Source: Acidimicrobiales bacterium (GTDB lineage Bacteria; Actinomycetota; Acidimicrobiia; Acidimicrobiales; SZUA-35). From it: DNA of 41,954 nucleotides. Positions 10,301-15,497 of the stretch are shown in pieces. The stretch covers positions 1 to 41,954 of the forward strand of contig JABDIY010000168.1 in assembly GCA_013003535.1 (NCBI GenBank), written 5' to 3'. The position numbers were made by a program, and so were the translations under genes. Every line of letters begins with the position of its first letter. Position 1 is the stretch's first letter. The notes under the pieces were generated by a model. The model did no database searches and was not told the DNA's origin. It worked only from the letters and a program-made list of their open reading frames with translations.

Positions 10301-12042
10301 GTACCGATGATCTAGGCGCCACCGTGAACGCGTCGGTCGTGACCGGACCCGACGGTCTGTTCACCTTCGCTACACTTCGGCCCGGGAATTACACCGTGAC
10401 CGAAACCCAACCCGTCATCTACGGCGAGGGTGGGGAGACGGCAGGAACTGCAGGCGGCGACACAGCCACCAACGTCATCTCCAATATCCTGTTGATCTCG
10501 GGCACCACTGGCACCGACTATGTGTTCGCTGAAACCAGTGCGCTTCTCAGCGGTACGGTCTACTCCGACGTAGACAACTCGGGCACGCTGGACGCCGGTG
10601 AGAACGGCATTCCCGGCGTAACCCTCACCTTGACCGGGACCGATCTCAACACCAACCCGGTCTCGATGAACACTTTGACCGCGGCCGACGGGACCTATTC
10701 CTTCGGTGGTCTCCTGCCCGGGACCTACACGATCACCGAGCTCCAGCCTGTGGCGTACGCCGATGGTGCCGAGACGGTAGGGTCGCTGGGCGGCGACGCC
10801 TCGGTCAACGATCGGATCAGCGCGATCAACGTGCTTGCCGGTGAAACCGGAACCGGATACAACTTCGGCGAAACCGGCACCGTCGTCACGGGCAGTGTCT
10901 TCCTGGACCTCAACGCGGACGGAACCAACAACGCTGGCGACACCCCCTTGGCCGGAGTCATCGTCGAACTGCTCGATGCCGCCGGCAACCAGGTGGCTGT
11001 GACGTCCACTACTTCCACCGGTGACTACAGCTTCAGCGGTCTCTTCCCGGGCAACTACATCGTTCACGAAATTCAACCCGCCGAGTGGGGCAGCACAACT
11101 CCGAACGAGATCCTCTTCACCCTTACCACGGCGGGCGCCAGCGGATTGGACTTCGGCGAGAAGGCCGGCTCGATCAGTGGTGTGGCCTTCGCCGATGATG
11201 AGTTCGATGGAATCAGCTCGGGCGACGTAGCTGTTCTTGGCGTGACGGTCAACTTGGTGGACAGCTCCGGTGCCACTGTTGCCACAGCCACTACCGATGG
11301 GGATGGTGCGTATGCGTTTACCAGTCTCCCTGCAGATACCTACGCCGTAGTTATCACGCCCCCGGCAGGGTCGACGTTCTCGCCGGCCGACGTGGGTAGC
11401 GACGACACGATCGATTCCGACTTCGATCCCAGCAGCGGCAGTACTCTGGTTTCGCTCACCGGTGGACAAGACGTAGAGAATGTCGATGCCGGTCTCACGC
11501 CGATCAACCACGATGCTGGTGTGGTTGTGACCGTTCCGGAGACCACCTACCGGGTGAACGAAGACGTGCCGTTCACCGTGGTTGCCACGAACAACTCCAA
11601 CGTTGCGGTTGACGGCGGGTTGAAGTTGGTGATGACCGTGCCCTCAGATGTCGTGGTGATCTCGGCCGTGGCCGACGGATGGACCATCACCCAGACTGGC
11701 ACCGTCCTCACCGCAACCTTCGCTGAGCCTCTGGCACTCAATCAGGCAGCTCCGCTGATCGTGATCACCATGCAACGGCCAACAGCCGGAGCCCTGTCGC
11801 TCGACGCAACCGTTTCTTTCCTCGATCCGACGATCGACGATGACAATGCCAACAACGATGCTTCGGCCGCAGCCGTGACCGTGACACCGCCCAACCGTTT
11901 GCCCGTGCCTACGCCGTCGCTACCGGTGACCGGCGTGACGACGGCACTGCTGTTGATCGTAGGCGGGTTCTTCCTCTTCTCCGGCAAGAGCCTCACCTTC
12001 TTCGCCGGCCGAACTCGCAAAGAGGACGACGAAGAGTCCTGA
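1..12042 (+). CDS. Giant LPXTG-anchored repeat surface protein (5' partial)
   Basis: The reading frame is open from the first base, so the gene begins upstream. The TTG at 76 lies inside a repeat and is not the true start. The window holds about 4013 codons. Order: SdrD_B-like beta-sandwich repeats with D-x-D-x-D-G calcium-loop-like motifs and a G-x-x-D-A-G-E-P-G signature; 15 DUF11-like repeats; a second block of SdrD_B/Cna_B-like repeats; one further DUF11/CARDB-like domain (about 11506-11880); then LPVTG, a hydrophobic segment and a charged tail. The protein is therefore probably exported and held in the envelope, by a sortase or by its membrane segment. No sortase gene is in the window. 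Cysteines were seen only in the DUF11 block. It is convergent, 4 nt apart, with a thioredoxin/DsbB pair. Role (adhesion, surface layer, stalk) is not determinable. Architecture is certain; function is open. Confidence 0.93.
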   Translation, partial: ANGVQDVGEPGIDGVAVSITGPSGTLSTTTSGGGAYSFASLVPGDYTLTFTGPAGSAPTGTDVGGDDAVDSDIDGSGVVTVTLVSGDSDTSVDAGFVTPATIGNFVWDDLDGDGIQGSGEPGIPGITVELVDGGGGVVQTTTTGGTGSYQFTNVAPGTYTVRFSPGGSYRFTGQTLGGDGNLDSDPDQTTGVSDPFTVTSGEVADFVDAGLLADASIGNLVFLDRNDDGIQDAGEPGAPDITVELLDGTGTVLATVQTASDGTYSFDGLNPGSYRVRVPGAGRVFSPQDVGADDTIDSDVDASGVTDPIVVISGQADATVDVGLPVGSIGDLAWLDNVGDGVLDASESGLDGVTVELLQGGSVIATTTTAGGGFYLFDLLLPGDYQVRVAAPAGYVFTGQSRGADPTIDSDVDSTGLTGVISVSTADDLTVADAGLFQTTSVSNFVWDDLNGNGIQDAGEPGIDGVVIELRDSDGVLVDTQTTAGGGLYAFTDLNPGTFTLTFSAPAGAAPTGRDVGGDDAVDSDITGAGVVSVTLNSGEVPDTIDAGYVTTATLGNFVWDDLDGDGVQDAGEPGVGGVVVELLNAAGTPVTSVVTAADGSYTLAGVFPGTYTMRFTAPAGTSFTTADVGSDDAVDSDPVPVPATDLGVTSSFTVQSGDSITSIDAGLLFGATIGDFVFNDLDTDGIQDAGEPGVDGIGVQLLSGATVVASTTTSGGGAYTFTNVVPGTYTVQVLLPVDATPTTVDVGANDAVDSDIDGSGAVTVTVSSGESVVTIDAGLIFPGSIGDFVFEDTDGDGIQDGGETGVGGITVNLLDGSGTQISTTTTAGDGSYSFTDLAPGDYQIEFVPSGVYGLAPQDSGSDDALDSDADPSTGRTAVFTLLSDEAIDHVDAGVIAGGSIGDRIFFDDDGDGIDNGEPGVPGATIELLNGSGTVVGTTTSDANGNYTFGGLTPNLYSIRVTNPGVVFTTANVGADDDVDSDADATGTTNDVFLTSGLVISNLDVGVLPSSISDLVFTDTNGNGLQDAGEPGLAGVTVELLDGAGTLLATTTTSASGSYSFDLLLPGTYEVSVSIPAGFAATAQNVGTDTAIDSNIDAAGDSGTFTLAGNTTDDSIDAGLYQYATLGDTVFVDLNDDGAQTPGEPGVDGLTVNLLQGGSTVDTTTTAGGGLYSFTGLIPGDYAIEVLAPGFTFVAMDAGSDDALDSDVDASGVSAVIALISGETNTTIDAGVAPSTIGDLVFDDLNGDGIQNGLDAGIDGVVVNLLDDGGSVIATTTTAGGGLYSFTVAPGTYEIEFEALSGTTFTATDVGSDDALDSDADQTTGRTGPIVVSGSASIDTVDSGLVSPATIGDLVWQDLNGDGVRDAGEPGLDDITINLLDSGGAVIDSQVTAGGGLYDFADVAPGTYTVDVVSVPGGYVLTTTEPLSGLTVSSGQDYNAADFGYQPTGSISIVKDPATQDVVVDGTANFTITLTNTGSSTLGNVSVSDLLVPACNQTFAAMAPGAVETISCSLTPVTADFTNTATVATTGPGGISVTDTDTADVVVLVPGIDIQKTPDTQTVVVNGSADFSITVTNTGDTALTSVTVSDPSVPGCDLVIGDLAIGADSTHTCSLSGVTSDFTNTASVSALDPIGNFTGDTDTAFVDVITPRVTISKTPDTQSVAPNGTANFTITVTNTGDADLTNVTVSDPLSPDCDSVVGSLAVGASASYACSLTNVSSGFTNTATVTAQDPTGGSVSDSDTAEVLLLAPSVGIAKDTTTPTIVSGDVANFSITVTNNGDAPLSAISVSDPTAPNCDITIANLAVGESQTYTCDSEVATADFTNTANVTAFDPVGNVLTASDSVDVAVINPDIQIVKDPATQGVAPGGTANFTITVTNTGDSVLSNVVVSDPQVPACDFTVASLAAGADAQNTCSLTGVTASFTNNANVSATDESGATVFDSDTAFVQTLSPRISITKNPATQQIQSGGTATFSITVANTGDADLTNVSVSDALAPNCDTTIGQLLVGQSQTYTCDIAGIAVDFTNTASVSSEDPAGNVVSDSDTADVDVINPSISIAKTPDTQDVLPDGTATFTITVTNTGDVPLTGVTVSDPMSANCNNNIGDMAIAEVVTYTCTRTNVTGDFTNTANVTGTDPISGTVSSSDTADVTLIVPGITIEKTTSTPQVVVGGDATFTITVTNSGTAPLDPVVVSDSQAPDCARNLGAMVAGAVVSYDCTLVGVLGDFTNSATATGTDASGSDVTSTDTAAVDAISPEILVSKTPDSQSVIVNGQATFTITVTNVGDVPLTDVTVSDPLAPNCDSVIGDLPASTSTSYDCTLSPITGDFTNTANVSGTHPVSGPVQSSDTADVTVLTPAVNITKTTSTPTVRYGADATFDIVVTNSGQTDLANVVVSDPQAPDCDRTFAAIALSASESYSCTMTNVTAPVTNTATVNAEDAVGNTVSSSDDASVDVIDPTIEIQKTPDLQQLLAGETATFDITITNQGDVALTAISVTDPAAPGCDQAVPDLAPGANFTYTCTLDNVTSDFTNTAVVDATDPLGLSLSDSDDAVVDVVNPGIDIQKTPDGQMILDGGVATFTLTVTNNGDQDIADASISDPAAPLCDVASTGPIAVGGTFSITCDSPALTDDIVNVATVDGSDVLGNPVSASDDAAVDVIHPGISVDKTPDAQAVVVNGTANFVITVANTGDVDLTTVTVSDPQAPDCDAVIPLLAAGTSSTINCSLSPVPADFTNTVDVTGTDPLDNELTASDTADVTVLVPGLSVSKGPDYQVIPVNGDATFTITVTNSGQTPLANVVLDDPLSPVCNSTIAALAVGQTSSYDCTVTTVASDFINEITATGTDPVGGTVTSTDDAIVDVIAPAISIEKTPDTQTILAGSDATFTITVTNIGDVALTGVTVTDPATPACDLLIGDLAPAADSMYTCVQNGVTASFTNQADATASDPAGGTVTDSDTGDVVAIQIGSVTGLVFLDADADALFNNSDTQLGTVQVNLIDGAGNIFAITTTEPDGSYTFLDVPVGDYTVDVVENDPNIPAGSILTTANDPQPVTVVANSQTTGTDVGFAPPSILTGRAFNDADSNGVDGGEPGVGAVTVNVWRDTTGDGTPDTVVGSTLTASNGTWTVDALLAGTYAVEYVTPAGQVVTLQDVGSDDTVDSDIDPITGFTSEIALATGTTIGDLDAGYYPPATIGDLVFSDADGNGIFDSGEVGQGGVNVVATWAGPDGTLGNGDDQTFSTTSASDGSYQIAGLPGGVYSVIVIEPLGSTVTTGNDPIQITLPTGAVNNDIDYGLDGNGVVGGSVYVDTDNDGIKDVGEAGLENVAITLTGNDANGVGVSLSTVTDINGDYIFANLNGGTYTITEAQPSAFLDGIDTVGTAGGDNSVNDVISNVVLPLNFSAFGYNFGEIAPSSLSGTVRLTSGEPIQGVTITLTGTDDLGATVNASVVTGPDGLFTFATLRPGNYTVTETQPVIYGEGGETAGTAGGDTATNVISNILLISGTTGTDYVFAETSALLSGTVYSDVDNSGTLDAGENGIPGVTLTLTGTDLNTNPVSMNTLTAADGTYSFGGLLPGTYTITELQPVAYADGAETVGSLGGDASVNDRISAINVLAGETGTGYNFGETGTVVTGSVFLDLNADGTNNAGDTPLAGVIVELLDAAGNQVAVTSTTSTGDYSFSGLFPGNYIVHEIQPAEWGSTTPNEILFTLTTAGASGLDFGEKAGSISGVAFADDEFDGISSGDVAVLGVTVNLVDSSGATVATATTDGDGAYAFTSLPADTYAVVITPPAGSTFSPADVGSDDTIDSDFDPSSGSTLVSLTGGQDVENVDAGLTPINHDAGVVVTVPETTYRVNEDVPFTVVATNNSNVAVDGGLKLVMTVPSDVVVISAVADGWTITQTGTVLTATFAEPLALNQAAPLIVITMQRPTAGALSLDATVSFLDPTIDDDNANNDASAAAVTVTPPNRLPVPTPSLPVTGVTTALLLIVGGFFLFSGKSLTFFAGRTRKEDDEES
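4351..8895 (+). repeat. DUF11-like repeat block, 15 units of about 303 bp, each with a Cys pair
   Basis: Fifteen consecutive units of about 101 residues. Each opens with a variant of I-x-I-x-K-T-P-D-T-Q and continues with A-T-F-T-I-T-V-T-N-T-G-D and V-S-D-P. Every unit has exactly two cysteines, in the form C-D-(x15)-C. The spacing is C-x16-C in 14 units and C-x17-C in unit 12. The second cysteine is usually followed by a D-F-T-N-T strand. DUF11 is a known bacterial surface-protein repeat family. A disulfide within each unit is inferred from the invariant spacing. Confidence 0.88.
8896..11505 (+). repeat. Second SdrD_B/Cna_B-like repeat block (about 8 units)
   Basis: After the DUF11 block the protein returns to SdrD_B-like units, but more heterogeneous ones. 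Three middle units (about 9890-10880) carry a longer T-L-T-G-x-D insertion and end in G-Y-N-F-G-E or a close variant, resembling Cna_B-type prealbumin-like domains. The unit near 10240 lacks the acidic D-x-D-x-D loop. The last unit, near 11170-11500, returns to the D-V-G-S-D-D-T-I-D-S-D form of the first block. No cysteine was seen here. Confidence 0.78.
11920..12039 (+). other. C-terminal LPVTG sorting signal, membrane segment and charged tail
   Basis: L-P-V-T-G is encoded at 11920-11934. It is preceded by a Pro/Thr linker and followed by about 17 hydrophobic residues, then a tail mixing R/K with D/E that ends the protein. This is the classical order of a sortase sorting signal. The tail is longer and more acidic at its very end (E-D-D-E-E-S) than in a textbook signal. 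Confidence 0.85.
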
Positions 12043-12046
12043 CGCG

Positions 12047-12829
12047 TTATTCGGCGCTAGTGGAATTGTCGCCTTCACTCTCGACGGAGTCGGTAGTAGC
12101 ACCGGCGGCGAGGTTGTTCCACAGCTGGAGTGTGATGCTCTCGTCGAGCTGGCCGGCGCTTCGGGTCAGCACGCGATTGTCGCCGTCGAGGTACACGACA
12201 TACGGGAAGCTTTGCCCGCCCATGCTGTTGAATGCGATACTGGCGGCGCTGTCACGCATGGTGGGTACCGTCCAGTTCTCCCGGTTCAGCCAGGTCTCGG
12301 GCGGATAGTTCGCCCCGGGCTGTTCAACGTTGACACCGGTGGACACGGCGTAGAGGTCGATTTCGTCGGGCTTTTGACCAGTGTCGATGAGGTTCTGAAT
12401 CACCGGCACTTCCTGCTGACAGAACTGGCAGAAGTGGGCCAGGAAATAGACTGCTTTGGGTCGACCGTCGGGTCCGATCTGGATCTCTTCCTCATCGAAG
12501 GTGGTTCCGATGAGGGTGGGGGCTACTTGGCCGATCACTCCATCGTTGGAAATGTCGGTCACGGACACGCCAGCGTCGCTGGGGTAATCCGGAATCGGTG
12601 ATCCCTCGACGGTCACATCGGAAACTTGGGGTCCGCTGGCCAGATCGGTGTCCCGATTGGTGGCGAGGAAGGCCACGGCACCGAGCCCCACAACCACCAG
12701 AGCGATGATGGCGATGGTGAAACCGCGCCCGGAGCTGTCGTTGGCGGTTATCGCAGGGGCCGAGACCTTCCCAGGGGTGGTGGGCGCCTTGAAGGTCTGC
12801 TTGTTTTTGGGGGTTGTGGGCGAGGACAT
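12047..12829 (-). CDS. Membrane-anchored thioredoxin-fold protein (DsbA/TlpA-like)
   Basis: 260 aa. A cytoplasmic N-terminus rich in Pro, Thr and Lys is followed by one membrane segment (about residues 37-56) and an extracytoplasmic domain. The redox motif C-Q-F-C is at residues 134-137, after a beta strand, and a Phe-Pro pair near residue 208 fits the cis-proline loop of the fold. The gene starts immediately after the stop of the DsbB-family gene (TAG then ATG, no gap), so the two are translationally coupled. The likely role is thiol oxidation of exported proteins, with electrons passed to the neighbouring DsbB-like protein. A reductive TlpA/ResA-like role cannot be excluded, but pairing with a DsbB favours oxidation. 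It converges with the giant Cys-paired surface protein. Confidence 0.85.
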   Translation of the reverse strand: MSSPTTPKNKQTFKAPTTPGKVSAPAITANDSSGRGFTIAIIALVVVGLGAVAFLATNRDTDLASGPQVSDVTVEGSPIPDYPSDAGVSVTDISNDGVIGQVAPTLIGTTFDEEEIQIGPDGRPKAVYFLAHFCQFCQQEVPVIQNLIDTGQKPDEIDLYAVSTGVNVEQPGANYPPETWLNRENWTVPTMRDSAASIAFNSMGGQSFPYVVYLDGDNRVLTRSAGQLDESITLQLWNNLAAGATTDSVESEGDNSTSAE

Positions 12830-13348
12830 CTACGCCACCTTTCGTGTATTGAGAAGAATCAGGGTGATGACCCCGGCGAAACCGATGCCCGCCATGGTGG
12901 GGATAGTGATGAAGCCGAACTCGTTGATCCAGCGAACCGAGCACGGGTTGTTCACGTCGCAGAACGTGCCGCTCTCACCGATGTACTGGTCATAGCGATG
13001 GTAGGCCGAAACGACGATGCCGAACGACGCGAGCCCGAGGGCAATCCACTTCAGAGCGGCCACCTTTGTGAACACCGCGATGATGAGGATGATTGCCGCT
13101 GGATACATGAAGAAGCGCTGAACCCAACACAGCCGGCACGCCGTGTAGTTGGCAATTTCTGACATGTACAACGAGCCGAGCATGCAGGTTGTGGCAATCG
13201 CTGCCGCCAGTTCCAGCGACACCGGCTTGAGCGTCCGGGCAACTCCGAGGGAACCCGAGGTCGCCAGGTCAGCGATGATGCCAACGATCCCAGCAACCAC
13301 CAAAAGGCTCAACAATGCGAAGAAGAACGAAACGAACTGGGGAGTCAT
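12830..13348 (-). CDS. dsbB: DsbB-family disulfide bond formation protein
   Basis: 172 aa with about four membrane segments. The DsbB signature C-R-L-C-W-V-Q-R is at residues 71-78. A second cysteine pair (C130 and C136) lies in the next extracytoplasmic loop, as in DsbB, where it exchanges with the soluble partner. DsbB reoxidises the thiol oxidase and passes electrons to quinone. The stop codon abuts the ATG of the downstream thioredoxin-fold gene, so both form one operon. Start chosen at the first ATG, which fits the first membrane segment. In this family the alternative is VKOR, but the C-x2-C-x2-Q-R motif marks DsbB. Confidence 0.88.
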   Translation of the reverse strand: MTPQFVSFFFALLSLLVVAGIVGIIADLATSGSLGVARTLKPVSLELAAAIATTCMLGSLYMSEIANYTACRLCWVQRFFMYPAAIILIIAVFTKVAALKWIALGLASFGIVVSAYHRYDQYIGESGTFCDVNNPCSVRWINEFGFITIPTMAGIGFAGVITLILLNTRKVA

Positions 13349-13472
13349 GCGGCGACCATTGTGCTACACCGCTTGGTGGTTGAGGTGGCGCGGCGAGAAG
13401 GTTTCCACCGCCTGCAAGGAGGAGGGAACGCTACTCGAGACAGATCGATCATGGCATCCGGTTGGATCATGA

Positions 13473-13525
13473 TAGGCCTTTCGGCCTAGGCAGTAGAAGG
13501 TTGAGCTGCGGCCCCGAACGGGCCG
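13473..13525. other. Two GC-rich hairpins in the divergent dsbB / carboxylase intergenic region
   Basis: The 216-bp gap between the divergent genes contains a perfect palindrome TAGGCC-TTTC-GGCCTA at 13473-13488 and a second stem CGGCCC/GGGCCG at 13509-13525 around CGAAC. Neither is followed by a T-run, and both lie upstream of the two divergent genes, so they are more likely operator or transcript-end structures than simple terminators. Confidence 0.4.
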
Positions 13526-13552
13526 AAAAGGGTTGTACGAGGGGTCATCCAC

Positions 13553-13558
13553 TACCCT
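13553..13558 (+). promoter_or_regulatory. -10 element TACCCT of the carboxylase gene, leaderless type
   Basis: TACCCT ends 6 nt before the GTG start at 13565, which places the predicted transcription start at or next to the start codon. No Shine-Dalgarno sequence precedes the GTG. Confidence 0.55.
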
Positions 13559-13564
13559 ATCGAC

Positions 13565-15109
13565 GTGCCTGAATCACCAATCCAAGCCAAGCTGCTTGAT
13601 CTCCAGGACCGACGAGCCGAGGCGCTCAAAGGCGGCCCTGAACGGGCTGTGGCTCGCCAGCGCGAAAAGGGCAAGATGCTGGCCCGGGAGCGCATCGAGT
13701 ACCTGTTGGATCCCGGTTCCTTCCATGAGCTTGATCTGCTGGCGCGCAGCCAGACCGGCGCCGAGCGTCCATACACCGATGGCGTCATCACCGGCTGGGG
13801 CATGATCGATGGAAGAAAGGTCTTCGTCTCGAGCCAGGATTTCACCATCATGGGCGGTTCGCTAGGGCAGACCTTCGCTGCAAAGATGCACAAGTTGATG
13901 GATCTAGCCATTTCGGTCGGTGCACCGATGATCGGTTTGAACGATGGTGCCGGCGCCCGCATCCCCGAGGGTGTTGTCAGCCTGGACGGCTACGGCGGGT
14001 TGTTTTATCGGAACGTTCAGGCGTCCGGCGTGGTGCCGCAGATCAGCGTGATCTTGGGACCTTGTGCTGGCGGAGCGGTTTACAGCCCGGCCATGACCGA
14101 TTTCATTTTCATGGTTCGGGAAACGAGCCACATGTTCATCACCGGCCCCGACGTCGTAAAAACCGTGACCGGCGAAGAGGTAACCTTGGAGGAGCTCGGT
14201 GGCGCCGGCAGCCATTCCACCAAGTCCGGAGTAGCTACCTTCACCGCCGCCGATGAAAAGTCCGTCCTCGACGATGTCCGATACTTACTCGGCTTCTTGC
14301 CCAGCAATAACTCCGATCCGGCCCCGTACCAGGACATGGGCGACGACCCGGGCCGCACCTGCGACGAGCTCGACTCCCTGTTACCCGACTCCTCCAACCG
14401 GCCCTATGACATGAAGAAAGTGGTCACTTCGGTTCTGGACGACGGCGACTTCTGTGAATACCACGCATCGTGGGCGCCCAGTATCGTGTGCGGATTCGGG
14501 CGTCTCGACGGGCATCCGGTTGGTGTTGTAGCCAATCAGCCAATGGTCCTTGCCGGTGTCCTCGACATCGAGTCATCGTCGAAGGCGGCCCGGTTTGTCC
14601 GCACCTGCGATGCGTTCAACATCCCGTTGGTCACCTTCGTCGATGTACCCGGCTTTCTCCCCGGCGTTGATCAGGAGTACGGCGGGATTATCCGTCACGG
14701 GGCCAAGTTGCTCTACGCCTATTGCGAGGCCACCGTTCCCCGAATCCAAGTGATCACCCGCAAGGCCTACGGAGGGGCGTATGTGGTGATGGACTCAAAA
14801 GGCATTGGCTCGGATCTTTCCTATGCCTGGCCCACAGCCGAGCTAGCCGTCATGGGACCAGAAGGCGCCACCGACATCGTCTACCGACGCGAAATCCAGT
14901 CGGCGGCAGACCCTGCCACCCGTCGAACCGAGCTGATCGACCAATACAAGACCGAATTCGCCAACCCCTGGATCGCCGCCGAGCGGGGCTACGTGGACGA
15001 CGTGATCGAACCCCACGAGACTCGGCGCAAACTCATCGCCGGATTCGACATGCTCCGCTCCAAAGCCGAAGAACTCCCGGCCCGGAAGCACGGAAACGTG
15101 CCACTGTGA
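13565..15109 (+). CDS. pccB: Acyl-CoA (propionyl-CoA) carboxylase, carboxyltransferase beta chain
   Basis: 514 aa, the usual length of the biotin-dependent carboxyltransferase beta subunit. It transfers carboxyl from carboxybiotin to propionyl-CoA or acetyl-CoA. The N-terminal half has G-R-K-V-F-V-S-S-Q-D-F-T, then G-A-R-I-P-E-G-V-V-S-L and G-P-C-A-G-G-A-V-Y-S-P. The C-terminal half has F-V-D-V-P-G-F-L-P-G and R-K-A-Y-G-G-A-Y-V-V-M, both typical crotonase-fold oxyanion-hole segments of AccD/PccB. The GTG start sits 6 nt after a -10 element. An epsilon-like subunit gene follows 111 nt downstream. No biotinylated alpha subunit is in the window. Substrate choice between acetyl- and propionyl-CoA cannot be decided from the sequence alone. 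The nearby ethylmalonyl-CoA mutase favours propionyl-CoA. Confidence 0.93.
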   Translation: MPESPIQAKLLDLQDRRAEALKGGPERAVARQREKGKMLARERIEYLLDPGSFHELDLLARSQTGAERPYTDGVITGWGMIDGRKVFVSSQDFTIMGGSLGQTFAAKMHKLMDLAISVGAPMIGLNDGAGARIPEGVVSLDGYGGLFYRNVQASGVVPQISVILGPCAGGAVYSPAMTDFIFMVRETSHMFITGPDVVKTVTGEEVTLEELGGAGSHSTKSGVATFTAADEKSVLDDVRYLLGFLPSNNSDPAPYQDMGDDPGRTCDELDSLLPDSSNRPYDMKKVVTSVLDDGDFCEYHASWAPSIVCGFGRLDGHPVGVVANQPMVLAGVLDIESSSKAARFVRTCDAFNIPLVTFVDVPGFLPGVDQEYGGIIRHGAKLLYAYCEATVPRIQVITRKAYGGAYVVMDSKGIGSDLSYAWPTAELAVMGPEGATDIVYRREIQSAADPATRRTELIDQYKTEFANPWIAAERGYVDDVIEPHETRRKLIAGFDMLRSKAEELPARKHGNVPL

Positions 15110-15113
15110 TATT

Positions 15114-15154
15114 GGCTCCGCTCGTTCCTCGCTCTGCGGCTCGCTCCGCTCAAT
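15114..15154. repeat. Short GC-rich internally repetitive element
   Basis: Directly after the carboxylase stop lies a tract built from GCTCCGCTC and CTCGCTC words, with GCTCCGCTC present twice. Such CTCGCTCCGCTC-like tracts occur as dispersed intergenic elements in some high-GC genomes, from general memory. Only one occurrence is visible here, so dispersal is unproven. Confidence 0.35.
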
Positions 15155-15220
15155 GCCGGATCATCTATGCTGCTCCGACTCTCTGCAGCCTCACGGGTCG
15201 TTTCACCCTCGTCCCCGCCA

Positions 15221-15397
15221 ATGTTTGACATCAACGTTTCGCCAATACCCACTGACGAGGAGGCTGCCGCCATCGCGGCAGTGATGGTGGTGTTGGGCCA
15301 GAGTTCTGCCGCCTCACCTTCAGAATCGCCAGCTCCATCGGCCTGGCGTTTCAGCAAGCGCTGGTGGCTGAAGAAGCCGCGATACTCCAGGCGGTAA
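15221..15397 (+). CDS. accE: Acyl-CoA carboxylase epsilon-like subunit
   Basis: 58 aa from the ATG at 15221. The protein shows the layout of the small actinobacterial carboxylase epsilon subunit: a short strand, then P-I-P-T-D-E-E-A-A-A-I-A-A-V, an Ala/Ser/Pro linker, and a basic tail with Trp and Arg (S-A-W-R-F-S-K-R-W-W). These subunits stabilise the alpha-beta holoenzyme in Streptomyces and mycobacteria. The position just downstream of the beta chain on the same strand fits. The frame extends upstream to an ATG at 15167, but the conserved part begins right after the 15221 start. No Shine-Dalgarno is visible. The double Trp and very basic end are unusual. Confidence 0.72.
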   Translation: MFDINVSPIPTDEEAAAIAAVMVVLGQSSAASPSESPAPSAWRFSKRWWLKKPRYSRR

Positions 15398-15497
15398 CGG
15401 CTGGCTGGTCTTCGCTGTGCCGCTCCAGAATCTGACTCGGAAGCTCATTCGGCTTTTCGGTGCGTTCACAGCTCTGTAATTGGGGTAGAACGGAAGC

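Noticed and set aside
10312-11511. A 399-codon minus-strand open frame across the giant gene
   Set aside because: Antisense to well-conserved repeat coding sequence. Long antisense frames are expected in GC-rich repetitive genes, and the translation has no recognisable domain.
1-12042. Possible CRISPR or tandem DNA satellite because of many repeats
   Set aside because: Repeats are protein-level units of about 300 bp that have diverged in DNA sequence; there are no short identical repeats with unique spacers.
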